Part shown: piece by piece, positions 1-7,948 of the stretch
Numbering within the stretch: position 1 is the stretch's first letter
How the letters are laid out: every line of letters starts with the position of its first letter
Origin: Microbispora siamensis
GTDB taxonomy: Bacteria; Actinomycetota; Actinomycetes; Streptosporangiales; Streptosporangiaceae
DNA: 64,000 nt
Reading direction: 5' to 3'
Assembly: GCF_016863095.1 (NCBI RefSeq)
Contig: NZ_BOOF01000016.1
Span: 1 to 64,000 of the forward strand
Translations under genes and position numbers: made by a program
The notes under the pieces: generated by a model
What the model was told of the DNA's origin: nothing
Seen by the model: the letters and a program-made list of their open reading frames with translations, nothing else
The model's database searches: none

Positions 1-733
1 CCCGCCGTACCGGCTCGCGCAGCGTCGGCACCTCGACCAGCACGACCGTGAGCTGCGACTCCTCCAGCCGGTGCCGGGCGCCGAGCAGCGCCGCCGTGTG
101 CAGTGCCGTACGGACGGCCGCGGAGGTCGGCCGGATCGGCACCACCGGCACCCCGGCGGCGCTCAGCCGGTCGGCCACGCCCTGGACGCACGTGAGCGCG
201 CCCGTCGTGGCCCCCTGGCGGAACAGCCGCTCGTGGAAGGCCGTGATCGTACCGACCGGGCCCGGCTCGTCACGGCTGTGCACCTCGCCCGAGGAGAGGT
301 TGAGGTCGCTGTACGCCTCGTCGATGTCCGGCCGGCCGAGCACGTCGAGGCTCACCCGGCGCGGATCGATCCGCTCGTCCAGCGCTGCCCGCGCGATCGC
401 CGCCACGAGCGCGGCCCCGCCGAGCTGCACGTGCGTGGCGGGCATCGTCAGCACGCCGGCCCGCCGGGCGAGCTCGAAAGGCACCGGACTCGCGAACAGG
501 CACGCGTCCACACCCGGACCGAGCCGGGTCACCTTGTCCGCCGCCTCCTGCTCGTCCCGGTACGCGGCGGCGACCAGCCGGCAGGGCACCGGGGCAGCCG
601 AGTGCCCCATGAGCATCACCCGCTCGACCAGATCGTGCGACCCCACCACTCCGATGGTGAGGTCGGGTGTCACCGTGCCCAGACGTGACCCGCGCGGAGT
701 GTCTTCCGTGCGCTCGACCAATGTTCGTCCCAT
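1..733 (-). CDS. Unrecognised protein, 3' end cut by window edge
   Basis: An open frame runs leftward from ATG at 733 off the edge of the window, giving at least 244 residues. A GAGGG ribosome site sits 9 nt before the ATG. The protein begins MGRTLVERTEDTPRG and soon reads TIGVVGSHDLVERVM, which looks like the first strand and loop of a Rossmann-like sensor or binding domain. No helix-turn-helix, signal peptide or membrane segment is visible in the part present. A C-terminal regulator domain outside the window is possible. It lies downstream of the murA-type gene on the same strand, with a 160-nt gap that looks AT-richer than its surroundings. I cannot assign a function. Confidence 0.7.
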   Translation of the reverse strand, partial: MGRTLVERTEDTPRGSRLGTVTPDLTIGVVGSHDLVERVMLMGHSAAPVPCRLVAAAYRDEQEAADKVTRLGPGVDACLFASPVPFELARRAGVLTMPATHVQLGGAALVAAIARAALDERIDPRRVSLDVLGRPDIDEAYSDLNLSSGEVHSRDEPGPVGTITAFHERLFRQGATTGALTCVQGVADRLSAAGVPVVPIRPTSAAVRTALHTAALLGARHRLEESQLTVVLVEVPTLREPVRR

Positions 734-893
734 CCCACGTCGCCCTCGTTGTTGTGGCTTCTCTTTGGAACGATCGCTGGTTAAGGCCGTAATGTCACGC
801 CCAGATTTGCCGGAATACCATTCTGGGTGGTCTCGGCGGTTCCGTAAATCGGAAGGTCCCCGCTGGTCAGGGCATTAGTAAAGGTTTCCGGAC

Positions 894-2171
894 TCAGCCC
901 TCGTCCGAAGTGGAAATTTCACGCACCACATCTGCACCAAGGGCCTGCATACGCTGTGCGAGCGCGGCGTGACCGCGGTCGATGAGATATCCGGACCCGA
1001 TCGTGGTCTCGCCCTCCGCCGCGAGACCGGCGAGCACGAGTGCGATTCCCGACCGCAGGTCGTGCGCCGTCACCTCGGTGCCGTGCAGCGGCGTCGGACC
1101 GTGCACGACCGCCCGGCTGCCCTCGACCTCGACGTTCGCCCCCATCTTGTTCAGCTCGCCCGCGAGCGCGAAGCGGCCGTCGAAGATGCGCTCGTGGATG
1201 TAGCTGGAGCCCTCCGCGAGGCAGGCCACGGTCATCAGCGGCGACTGCAGGTCGGTCGCGAAGCCGGGGTAGGTGTCGGTGATGACGTTGATCGGGCGCA
1301 GCGGGCGGTTGCGGCGGACCTGGAGCACCGCGCCGTGGTTCTCGAACTCGACGCCCATCTGCTCCAGCTTCCACCGGACCACGCCGAGGTGCTCCAGGGA
1401 GGCGCCGACCAGGCTGACCTCGCCTCCGGTGATCGCCGCGGCCATGGCGAACACGCCCGCGTCGAGCCGGTCGGGCATGACCGTGTGCTCGACCGCGGTC
1501 AGCTCGTCCACGCCCTCGACCGTGATGAAGCCCGTGCCGCCGCCGCGAATGCGCGCGCCCATCCGGGTCAGCATCGTGATGACGTCGAGCACCTCGGGTT
1601 CGAGGGCGGCGTTCTCGATGACGGTGGTGCCCCGCGCCAGCGAGGCCGCCATGATCAGGTTCTCGGTGCCGGTGTGCGACGGGGTGTCGAGGTACAGCGG
1701 AGCGCCGACAAGGCCGCCGGCCTTGATGTGGATGACGGCCTCGCCCTCGTCCACCATCGCGCCCAGGCGCTTGTAGCCCAGGTAGTGGAAGTCGAGGTTG
1801 CGGCTGCCGAGGTTGCATCCGCCGATGCCCTCGATGATCGCCTCACCGAGGCGGTGGAGCAGCGCGGGGACGAACAGCACCGATCCCCGGAACCGGCGGG
1901 CGATCTCCGCGGGCAGGACCGGGCTGGTCAGGCGGGAGGCGTCGATGACGAGCGTCCGCTCGCTCTCGTGGAACTCCACCTTCGCGCCGACGGCCTGGGC
2001 GAGTTCCACCGCCCGGCGCACGTCCTCGATGACGGGCACGTTGCGGAGCACCGTGCGGCCCTCGGCCGCGAGCAGCGCCGCCCCGATCATGGGCAGTACG
2101 GCGTTCTTCGCGCCCTGGATGAAGGCGGTTCCACGCAGTACGTTGCCACCGCGCACGCGGTAACGGACCAT
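894..2171 (-). CDS. murA: MurA-type UDP-GlcNAc 1-carboxyvinyltransferase
   Basis: This is a 425-aa EPSP-synthase-fold protein. MurA transfers enolpyruvate from PEP to UDP-GlcNAc, the first committed step of peptidoglycan synthesis in the cytoplasm. Visible motifs are GAKNAVLP near residue 20 (the conserved Lys-Asn pair), GGCNLGSRNLDFH with the catalytic-loop Cys, YPGFATDLQ with the general-base Asp, and a C-terminal DLRSGIALVLAGLAAEGET block. Full family length is present. The loop reads RNLD where most MurA proteins have RP(I/V)D, so this may be a specialised paralogue rather than the main enzyme. The upstream gap 2172-2346 holds its promoter region and the purC terminator. Alternative: another EPSP-synthase family enzyme; less likely. 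Confidence 0.88.
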   Translation of the reverse strand: MVRYRVRGGNVLRGTAFIQGAKNAVLPMIGAALLAAEGRTVLRNVPVIEDVRRAVELAQAVGAKVEFHESERTLVIDASRLTSPVLPAEIARRFRGSVLFVPALLHRLGEAIIEGIGGCNLGSRNLDFHYLGYKRLGAMVDEGEAVIHIKAGGLVGAPLYLDTPSHTGTENLIMAASLARGTTVIENAALEPEVLDVITMLTRMGARIRGGGTGFITVEGVDELTAVEHTVMPDRLDAGVFAMAAAITGGEVSLVGASLEHLGVVRWKLEQMGVEFENHGAVLQVRRNRPLRPINVITDTYPGFATDLQSPLMTVACLAEGSSYIHERIFDGRFALAGELNKMGANVEVEGSRAVVHGPTPLHGTEVTAHDLRSGIALVLAGLAAEGETTIGSGYLIDRGHAALAQRMQALGADVVREISTSDEG

Positions 2172-2289
2172 GAATTCGACTCCTATTTCGGGGGAAGGGT
2201 GGGGGACTCCCGTCAGCCGGCAGCCGAGTCGTCGGCGAGGACGATCGGCCTAGAGTAGCCGCTGTCCCGGGAGCTTCGGGGAGGAACTA

Positions 2290-2308
2290 CCCCCAGAACG
2301 AATGGGGG
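2290..2308 (-). terminator. Stem-loop downstream of purC
   Basis: CCCCCA and TGGGGG pair around a 7-nt loop, 39 nt beyond the purC stop on the same strand. There is no clear U tract, which is common for actinobacterial terminators. Confidence 0.45.
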
Positions 2309-2346
2309 AACGGGTCACTTGAGACTACTTGTGTGACCTGTGTGAT

Positions 2347-3195
2347 TCAGCCGCGGAAGCGCTCGCCGGTGAGCCGCTCGTACGCCTCGACGTAGCGGCT
2401 GCGGGTGCGCTCGACGATCTCGTCGGGCAGCGGCGGGGGCGCCTCACCCGACGACCTGTCCCAGCCCGACTCGGGGGACAGCAGCCAGTCCCTGACGAAC
2501 TGCTTGTCGAACGACGGCTGGGAGCGGCCCGGCTCCCATTGGTCCAGCGGCCAGAAGCGGGAGGAGTCGGGCGTCAGCACTTCGTCGCCGAGCGTCAGCA
2601 CGCCGTCGGCGTCCCAGCCCAGCTCGATCTTCGTGTCGGCCAGGATGATGCCACGTTCCAAAGCGATCTCGGCCCCGCGGCTGTAGACGTCGAGGGTGAT
2701 CCGGCGCAGCCGCTCGGCCACGTCCTCGCCCACCTCCGCCGCGACCTCCTCGTACGTCATGGGCTCGTCGTGCTCGCCCATGGGGGCCTTGGACGACGGG
2801 GTGAAGATCGGTTCGGGCAGCCGGGACCCGTCGGTGAGCCCTTCAGGGAGCCGTACGCCGGAGACGACGCCCTCCCTGCGGTAGTCCACGAGCCCGGAGC
2901 CGGTGAGGTAGCCGCGGGCCACGCACTCCACCGGCACCATCCGCAGTCTGCGGCACAGCACTCCGCGACCGGCGAACTCCGCCGGGACGTCGGTCGAGAC
3001 CACGTGGTTGGGGACGACGTCCTTGAGCTGCTCGAACCACCACAGCGACAGCCGGGTGAGGATCTCCCCCTTGTCGGGGATGCCGGGTTCGAGCACGTAG
3101 TCGAAGGCCGAGATGCGGTCGGACGCGACCATCAGCAGCAGCCCGTCGGGGGTCTCGTAGAGGTCGCGTACCTTACCGGAGTGCAGGTGCTTCAC
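2347..3195 (-). CDS. purC: Phosphoribosylaminoimidazole-succinocarboxamide (SAICAR) synthase
   Basis: The 282-aa protein opens with KHLHSGKVRDLYE, the nucleotide-binding signature of PurC, followed by SDRISAFDYVL and a central IPDKGEILTRLS block. PurC condenses CAIR with aspartate using ATP in de novo purine synthesis. The start is GTG at 3195, preceded by GGGAAG and GGAACG. It lies 64 nt downstream of purD on the same strand, but a strong stem-loop sits in that gap. Expression may therefore be attenuated or driven by a separate promoter rather than by simple read-through. Confidence 0.96.
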   Translation of the reverse strand: MKHLHSGKVRDLYETPDGLLLMVASDRISAFDYVLEPGIPDKGEILTRLSLWWFEQLKDVVPNHVVSTDVPAEFAGRGVLCRRLRMVPVECVARGYLTGSGLVDYRREGVVSGVRLPEGLTDGSRLPEPIFTPSSKAPMGEHDEPMTYEEVAAEVGEDVAERLRRITLDVYSRGAEIALERGIILADTKIELGWDADGVLTLGDEVLTPDSSRFWPLDQWEPGRSQPSFDKQFVRDWLLSPESGWDRSSGEAPPPLPDEIVERTRSRYVEAYERLTGERFRG

Positions 3196-3210
3196 CGTTC
3201 CATCTTCCCA

Positions 3211-3253
3211 GCTCTCCCGTGCGCCCGAAGCAGGGGGAGCGCACGGGGAGAGC
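3211..3253 (-). terminator. Long stem-loop between purD and purC
   Basis: GCTCTCCCGTGCGC (3211-3224) pairs with the complementary arm at 3239-3253 apart from one bulged C. It starts 6 nt after the purD stop and ends 15 nt before the purC start. It is either the purD terminator or an attenuator controlling purC. Confidence 0.6.
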
Positions 3254-3259
3254 CGAGCG

Positions 3260-4501
3260 TCAGGAGGAGGCGGCGGTCAGGGCGATGTCGGAGCGGTGGT
3301 GGGAGCCGCGCAGGGTGATCTGCTCCAGCGCCTCGTAGGCCCGGGCCCTGGCCTGGGCGACGTCGGCGCCCGTGCCGACCACGTTGAGCACCCGCCCGCC
3401 GTTCGACACGAGCCGGTTGTCCTCGTCCAGCGTCGTGCCCGCGTGCAGCACGTACGCGCCCTCGACCGTCACCGGGAGCCCCGCGATCGGGTCGCCCTTC
3501 ACCGGGTCGGCCGGGTAGTTCTCCGCGGCGAGCACCACGGTCACGGCGGCCCCGTCACGCCACCGCAGCGGCGGGTGCCCGGCGAGCGTGCCGGTCGCGC
3601 ACGCGAGCAGCAGTTCTCCCAGGGGGGTCTCCAGCCGGTCGAGCACGACCTGGGTCTCCGGGTCGCCGAACCGCGCGTTGAACTCGATCACCCGGGGGCC
3701 GTCCGCGGTCAGCGCCAGCCCGGCGTACAGCACTCCCGTGTACGGCGTGCCGCGCCGCGCCATCTCCGCCACGGTCGGGCGCACGATCTCGGCCATCACC
3801 CGCTCGGACAGGTCCTCCGGCGCCCACGGCAGCGGGGTGTAGGCCCCCATGCCGCCGGTGTTGGGGCCCTTGTCGCCGTCGTAGGCCCGCTTGAAGTCCT
3901 GGGCCGGCTGCAGCGCCACCGCGTCCGTCCCGTCGCACAGCGCGAACAGCGACACCTCGGGACCGGCGAGGTACTCCTCGATGACGACCCGCCCGCACGC
4001 CCCGGCGTGCTCCAGGGCCTCCTCGCGGCTGTCGGTCACGACCACGCCCTTGCCCGCGGCCAGGCCGTCGTCCTTCACGACGTACGGCGGGCCGAACGCG
4101 TCGAGCGCCGCCGTGGCCTCCTCCTCCGTCGTGCAGGTGTACGCGCGCGCGGTCGGCACCCCGGCGGCGGTCATCACGTCCTTCGCGAAGGCCTTGGACC
4201 CCTCGATCCGCGCCGCCTCCGCCGACGGGCCGAAGCAGGCGATCCCGGCGGCCCTGACGGCGTCGGCGACGCCGGCGACCAGCGGCGCCTCGGGGCCGAT
4301 CACGACGAGGCCGGCGCCCAGCCGCTCGGCGAGCGCCGTCACCGCCGCGCCGTCGGTCGGTGTGACCTGGTGCAGAGTGGCCACTTCCGCGATCCCGGCG
4401 TTGCCGGGGGCGCAGTGGACTTCTTCGACGGCGGGGTCGAGCCGCAGGGCCCGGCACAGAGCGTGCTCGCGACCCCCGGAACCGATGACAAGTACGCGCA
4501 C
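3260..4501 (-). CDS. purD: Phosphoribosylamine-glycine ligase (GAR synthetase)
   Basis: This 413-aa ATP-grasp enzyme makes glycinamide ribonucleotide in step two of purine synthesis. It opens [19 protein letters not shown], the family signature, and carries [18 protein letters not shown], the ATP-grasp block [17 protein letters not shown], and [14 protein letters not shown] at the metal/ATP site. Length is normal. The start is GTG at 4501. GACAAT lies 6 nt before it with no Shine-Dalgarno sequence, a spacing that suggests a leaderless transcript. Confidence 0.97.
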   Translation of the reverse strand: MRVLVIGSGGREHALCRALRLDPAVEEVHCAPGNAGIAEVATLHQVTPTDGAAVTALAERLGAGLVVIGPEAPLVAGVADAVRAAGIACFGPSAEAARIEGSKAFAKDVMTAAGVPTARAYTCTTEEEATAALDAFGPPYVVKDDGLAAGKGVVVTDSREEALEHAGACGRVVIEEYLAGPEVSLFALCDGTDAVALQPAQDFKRAYDGDKGPNTGGMGAYTPLPWAPEDLSERVMAEIVRPTVAEMARRGTPYTGVLYAGLALTADGPRVIEFNARFGDPETQVVLDRLETPLGELLLACATGTLAGHPPLRWRDGAAVTVVLAAENYPADPVKGDPIAGLPVTVEGAYVLHAGTTLDEDNRLVSNGGRVLNVVGTGADVAQARARAYEALEQITLRGSHHRSDIALTAASS

Positions 4502-4745
4502 CCGACCATTGTCGCAGTGGTCGGCCGCCTTCCGGTCTCAGGTATGGCGCCCGGGTGGATGCGGACGACGCCTGCCCCGTTTTAAGCGGGGATACACAGC
4601 GATGGCCAGTTTGTTCGGGCTGTTTTTGGCAAGAAGTGCATGATCGGTGGCACTTGACGCGGGTACCCTGGAACAGGTGTCCAACGGCCGTGTGGTAGGT
4701 TAGATAGGCTTCGCGCTGTCTCGTGGCGATTGGAGGTGGTCTGGG

Positions 4746-4856
4746 ATGAATTCTGGTGATCCCGTCAGTACGTGCTCGCGCACGTACGTCGTGCGCATTC
4801 CCGACCACTCCGAAACTGAAGCCCGAGGGGCAGCTCACGCCTGTATGAAGGGGTGA
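4746..4856 (+). CDS. Possible 36-aa small protein or leader peptide before corA
   Basis: An ATG at 4746 follows a strong GGAGGTGG ribosome site with 7-nt spacing. The frame runs 36 codons (begins MNSGDPVSTCSRTYVV, ends HACMKG) and stops 48 nt before the CorA start. No family was recognised. Its position and strong site are those of a translated leader that could govern downstream ion-transporter expression, but no alternative RNA structures were worked out. The rest of the gap, 4502-4745, shows a TTGACG at 4654 but no convincing minus-ten element. Confidence 0.4.
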   Translation: MNSGDPVSTCSRTYVVRIPDHSETEARGAAHACMKG

Positions 4857-4904
4857 CATCACGTCGCGCGTAGAGCGTGCCGGCTCGGGCGGGAAGGGAC
4901 CGCC

Positions 4905-6023
4905 ATGCGCTCCTCTCTGCTCTTTCCCCGCATCAACAGGCACACCCGCGTCATGTCCACGCACCTCGGCGCCGCGCCGGTGAACGCCGATCCGGTCGTC
5001 CGCTGCGTGCCGCCGAGCAACTCCCTCGTCGAGTTCGGCGCGTACATCGGCGGCAAGAAGGTCGACGCCGGAGGCATTCCCGAGGCCGTGCGCCTGGTCC
5101 GGGAGCACAACGAGGCCAACGAGGTGCCCGACGCGTACGTCTGGGTCGGGCTGCACGAGCCCGCCGCGCCCGAGGTCGAGTGGCTCGCCGACGTGTTCGG
5201 CCTGCACCCGCTCGCCGTCGAGGACGCCATCAAGGCCCACCAGCGGCCCAAGGTCGAGCGCTACGGCGACTCGCTGTTCGTGGTGCTCAAGACCGTCGCG
5301 TTCCTCGACCACGAGGTGTCGGCGGCGAGCAGCGAGATCATCGGCACCGGCGAGATCATGGTGTTCGTCGGGCCCGACTTCGTCGTGACCGTACGGCACG
5401 GGCGGCACTGTCCGCTCGGCGACGTCCGCGAGAAGCTGGAGTCGAAGCCGAAGCTGATCGGCCGCGGTCCCACGGGTGTCCTCCACGCCATCGCCGACCA
5501 CGTCGTGGACAAGTACCTGCAGGTCGCCGACCTCATGCAGGCCGAGCTCGAAGAGGTCGAGGCGGCCGTCTTCGCCGAGGTCAGCTCCCGCGACATCAAC
5601 AGGATCTACCAGCTCAAGCGCGAGATGCTGGAGCTCAAGCGGGCCGTCGGACCGCTCCAGACCCCCTTCAACGCCCTTCCCCAGCGGCGCAGCATCCCCT
5701 CCGAGATGCGTGAGTACTTCCGCGACGTCGGAGACCACCTGTCCCGCGTGTGCGAGCAGGTCCAGGCGTCCAACGAGCTGTCCGACTCGATCCTCCAGGC
5801 TGCGCTGGCCCGCTCCAACGCCCTCGCGAACGAGGACATGCGCAAGATCTCCTCCTGGGTGGCGATCATCTCGGTCCCCACGATGATCGCCGGCATCTAC
5901 GGCATGAACTTCGACCACATGCCCGAGCTCAAGTCCGTTTACGGCTACCCCGTCGTGATCGGCGTCATGGTCGTCGCCTGCACGCTCCTGCACCGCGCCT
6001 TCCGCCGCAACGGCTGGCTCTGA
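4905..6023 (+). CDS. corA: CorA-type magnesium/cobalt transporter
   Basis: A 372-aa protein with the CorA layout: a cytoplasmic alpha/beta domain (about 40-180), a long acidic coiled region (about 200-310) and two C-terminal membrane helices. The first helix ends in the YGMNF signature that forms the selectivity filter; the second spans GYPVVIGVMVVACTLLH. CorA proteins are pentameric Mg2+/Co2+ channels in the inner membrane. The ATG at 4905 has GGAAGGGA 6 nt upstream and is preferred over the in-frame ATG at 4953. It is convergent with wrbA, with a terminator hairpin between them. Confidence 0.93.
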   Translation: MRSSLLFPRINRHTRVMSTHLGAAPVNADPVVRCVPPSNSLVEFGAYIGGKKVDAGGIPEAVRLVREHNEANEVPDAYVWVGLHEPAAPEVEWLADVFGLHPLAVEDAIKAHQRPKVERYGDSLFVVLKTVAFLDHEVSAASSEIIGTGEIMVFVGPDFVVTVRHGRHCPLGDVREKLESKPKLIGRGPTGVLHAIADHVVDKYLQVADLMQAELEEVEAAVFAEVSSRDINRIYQLKREMLELKRAVGPLQTPFNALPQRRSIPSEMREYFRDVGDHLSRVCEQVQASNELSDSILQAALARSNALANEDMRKISSWVAIISVPTMIAGIYGMNFDHMPELKSVYGYPVVIGVMVVACTLLHRAFRRNGWL

Positions 6024-6034
6024 CCGCCCTTCCC

Positions 6035-6062
6035 CCGGGACGCCGCCCCACGTGCGTCCCGG
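6035..6062. terminator. Hairpin between convergent corA and wrbA
   Basis: CCGGGACGC (6035-6043) and GCGTCCCGG (6054-6062) form a perfect 9-bp stem with a 10-nt loop, 12 nt after the corA stop. It may serve both strands. Confidence 0.6.
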
Positions 6063-6100
6063 CGGGCGTCTCCTGCTCGCCAGGACGCGCGTGTGCCCGA

Positions 6101-6709
6101 TCAGGCGGCGCGACCGGCCTTCAGCAAGGCCGCGGTGTCGACGACGCGGCGGGCCTGATGACGGGCCGCCTGCAGGGACACCTCGCCGGGTGCACCGTCA
6201 CCGGCCACGTGCGAGGTGCCGTACGGATTGCCTGACTGGAACTGGATGGGGTCGGTGTAGCCGGGAGGCACGATGATGCCGCCCCAGTGGTAGAACGTGT
6301 TCCCCAGCGCCAGGAGGGTGGATTCCTGTCCGCCGTGGGCGGTGTTGGAGGCGGTGAAGGCCGAGTACACCTTGTCCGCGAGCTTGCCCTGGTACCACAG
6401 GGGGCCGGTGGTGTCGATGAACGCCCTGAGCTGGCCGGCCGGGTTGCCGAAGCGGCTGGGGGTGCCGAACAGCACCGCGTCGGCCCACTCCAGGTCGTCG
6501 AGGCCGGCCTCGGCGACGTCGGCGGTGTCCCGGAGGTGCGCGACCCACTCCGGCCTGGAGCCGACGACTTCCGGCGGGGCCGTCTCCGCGACCTTGCGCA
6601 GTCTCACGTGTGCGCCGGCCTTCTCCGCGCCCTCGACGGCGGCCTGCGCCAAGGCGTGCACGGTGCCGGTGGCACTGTAGTAGACGATCGCGACGTTGAC
6701 GGGTTCCAT
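6101..6709 (-). CDS. wrbA: WrbA-type NAD(P)H:quinone oxidoreductase
   Basis: A 202-aa flavodoxin-like protein. The FMN phosphate loop is YYSATGTVHALAQAA near residue 10, followed by LFGTPSRFGNPAGQLRAFID and a central STAHGGQE-type segment, the WrbA signature. Such enzymes reduce quinones by two electrons and protect against redox stress. The ribosome site is GAGGAAGGA before ATG 6709. A sigma-factor gene faces it, and the short gap holds two matching ECF-type promoters, so wrbA is probably a direct target of that sigma factor. Confidence 0.92.
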   Translation of the reverse strand: MEPVNVAIVYYSATGTVHALAQAAVEGAEKAGAHVRLRKVAETAPPEVVGSRPEWVAHLRDTADVAEAGLDDLEWADAVLFGTPSRFGNPAGQLRAFIDTTGPLWYQGKLADKVYSAFTASNTAHGGQESTLLALGNTFYHWGGIIVPPGYTDPIQFQSGNPYGTSHVAGDGAPGEVSLQAARHQARRVVDTAALLKAGRAA

Positions 6710-6746
6710 GATCGGTTTCCTTCCTCAGGGTCGGTCTCAGCGGTAG

Positions 6747-6773
6747 GACGACACACCCCGTCGGAATGTGAGG
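6747..6773 (-). promoter_or_regulatory. ECF41-like promoter of wrbA
   Basis: On the minus strand CCTCACA (6773-6767) is followed after exactly 16 nt by CGTC (6750-6747). The ECF41 consensus I recall is TGTCACA-N16-CGTC. A start site near 6740 gives a leader of about 31 nt. Confidence 0.6.
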
Positions 6774-6784
6774 CGACGCCGCGA

Positions 6785-6811
6785 CCTCACACTTCGGTGG
6801 GATGTCTCGTC
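6785..6811 (+). promoter_or_regulatory. ECF41-like promoter of the sigma-factor gene
   Basis: CCTCACA (6785-6791), then 16 nt, then CGTC (6808-6811). It is a near mirror image of the wrbA promoter and fits autoregulation. It places the transcript start near 6818 and so rules out the earlier ATG at 6768 as the translation start. Confidence 0.6.
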
Positions 6812-6854
6812 GAACCGAGTGAGGACGGATGCGACCAAGGGAGCCGGCGACACC

Positions 6855-7790
6855 ATGACCAACCCATCCGGGCCGGGACACGGCCGGCCCGACCCCAGCC
6901 TGAGCGTGATCATGAGCGAGCGGCGCCGGTTGATCAACCTCGCGTACCGGCTCCTCGGCTCCCTGGCCGATGCCGAGGACGTCGTGCAGGAGACCTACGC
7001 CCGCTGGTACGCCATGCCGCGGCAGCGGCAGGATGCCGTCGGGTCCCCCGGCGGCTGGCTGACGACGGTCGCCAGTCGCATCTGCCTGGACCTGCTCGGC
7101 TCGGCGCGGGCCCGGCGGGAGCGCTACGTGGGCGAATGGATCCCGGAGCCGCTGCCCGAGCCCGCGGAGTGGATCGACGGGCGGCCGGGCGGTGCCACGG
7201 TCGATCCGGCCGACCGGGTCACCCTCGACGAATCCGTCAACATGGCCTTCCTCGTCGTGCTCGACTCGATGACCCCGGCCGAGCGCGTCGCGTTCATCCT
7301 GCACGACGTCTTCCGCTACTCCTTCGCCGAGGTGGCCGAGATCGTCGGCCGCACCCCGGCGGCATGCCGCCAGCTGGCCTCATCGGCCCGCCGCCGCATC
7401 CGCGACTCACGGGTCCCCGCGACCCCGGCGGCCCGGCGTGCCGGCATCGTGAGGGAATTCAAACAGGCGTGGGAAGCCAAGGACATCGACGCCCTCATCG
7501 GCCTCCTCGCCCCCGACGCCACGGCGACCGGCGACGGCGGCGGACTCGTCGGCGCCGCGCTTCGTCCGGTCGAAGGCGCCGAGCAGATCGCGCGCTTCTT
7601 CGCGGACCGGGCCAGGGCGGTGCCCGGCGTGACGATTCTGGAGTGCACGGTCAACGGCCAGCCCGGTCTGGTGGGCCGGCAGGACGGCGTCACCGTGTCG
7701 GTGATGGCGTTCGACGTCGCAGGCGACCGGATCACGCACATCTGGGCGGTACTCAACCCCGACAAGCTCCGGCCTTGGACGACGGGCTGA
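6855..7790 (+). CDS. ECF41/SigJ-type sigma factor with SnoaL-like C-terminal domain
   Basis: 311 aa from ATG 6855. Sigma region 2 is near residues 15-85 (RRLINLAYRLLGSLADAEDVVQ) and region 4 near 130-185 (MTPAERVAFILHDVF, YSFAEVAEIVGRTPAACRQ). A C-terminal NTF2/SnoaL-like domain follows, in which ECF41 proteins carry their own activity control instead of a separate anti-sigma factor. No anti-sigma gene is adjacent, as expected. The start was chosen because an ECF-type promoter lies at 6785-6811 and GGGAG precedes 6855. Known ECF41 neighbours are often small redox or decarboxylase-type enzymes; here the divergent neighbour is wrbA. Confidence 0.9.
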   Translation: MTNPSGPGHGRPDPSLSVIMSERRRLINLAYRLLGSLADAEDVVQETYARWYAMPRQRQDAVGSPGGWLTTVASRICLDLLGSARARRERYVGEWIPEPLPEPAEWIDGRPGGATVDPADRVTLDESVNMAFLVVLDSMTPAERVAFILHDVFRYSFAEVAEIVGRTPAACRQLASSARRRIRDSRVPATPAARRAGIVREFKQAWEAKDIDALIGLLAPDATATGDGGGLVGAALRPVEGAEQIARFFADRARAVPGVTILECTVNGQPGLVGRQDGVTVSVMAFDVAGDRITHIWAVLNPDKLRPWTTG

Positions 7791-7842
7791 CAACCATGGC
7801 ATCCGTTCGGCCGGCGGGATCCGGATGCGTACGCTTCGTGAC

Positions 7843-7869
7843 CGCAATCATGAGCAATCAGTCATTGCG
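7843..7869. promoter_or_regulatory. Imperfect palindrome upstream of the P450
   Basis: CGCAAT and ATTGCG flank a 15-nt centre in the 158-nt gap before the P450, in a noticeably AT-richer stretch. It could be a repressor operator. The rest of the gap shows only the AGGAG site before 7949. Confidence 0.3.
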
Positions 7870-7948
7870 ATATGTCAGATGATGTTGTTAGGTGGGGGGA
7901 GCGGGCCGCTCGACACATCGACCGTTTCCACTCTCGCAGGAGCGTGTC

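Noticed and set aside
4654..4706. TTGACG with TAGATA as a promoter for the small ORF and corA
   Set aside because: The spacing between the two elements is far from 16-18 nt, and no better pair could be chosen by eye.
3555..5993. Long minus-strand frame of about 800 codons across purD and corA
   Set aside because: It is antisense to corA and out of frame with purD. Both of those genes have clear motifs; this frame has none and is Arg/Gly-rich shadow sequence.
6768..6854. Longer sigma-factor start at 6768
   Set aside because: It lies inside the promoter, upstream of the predicted transcript start, and lacks a ribosome site.
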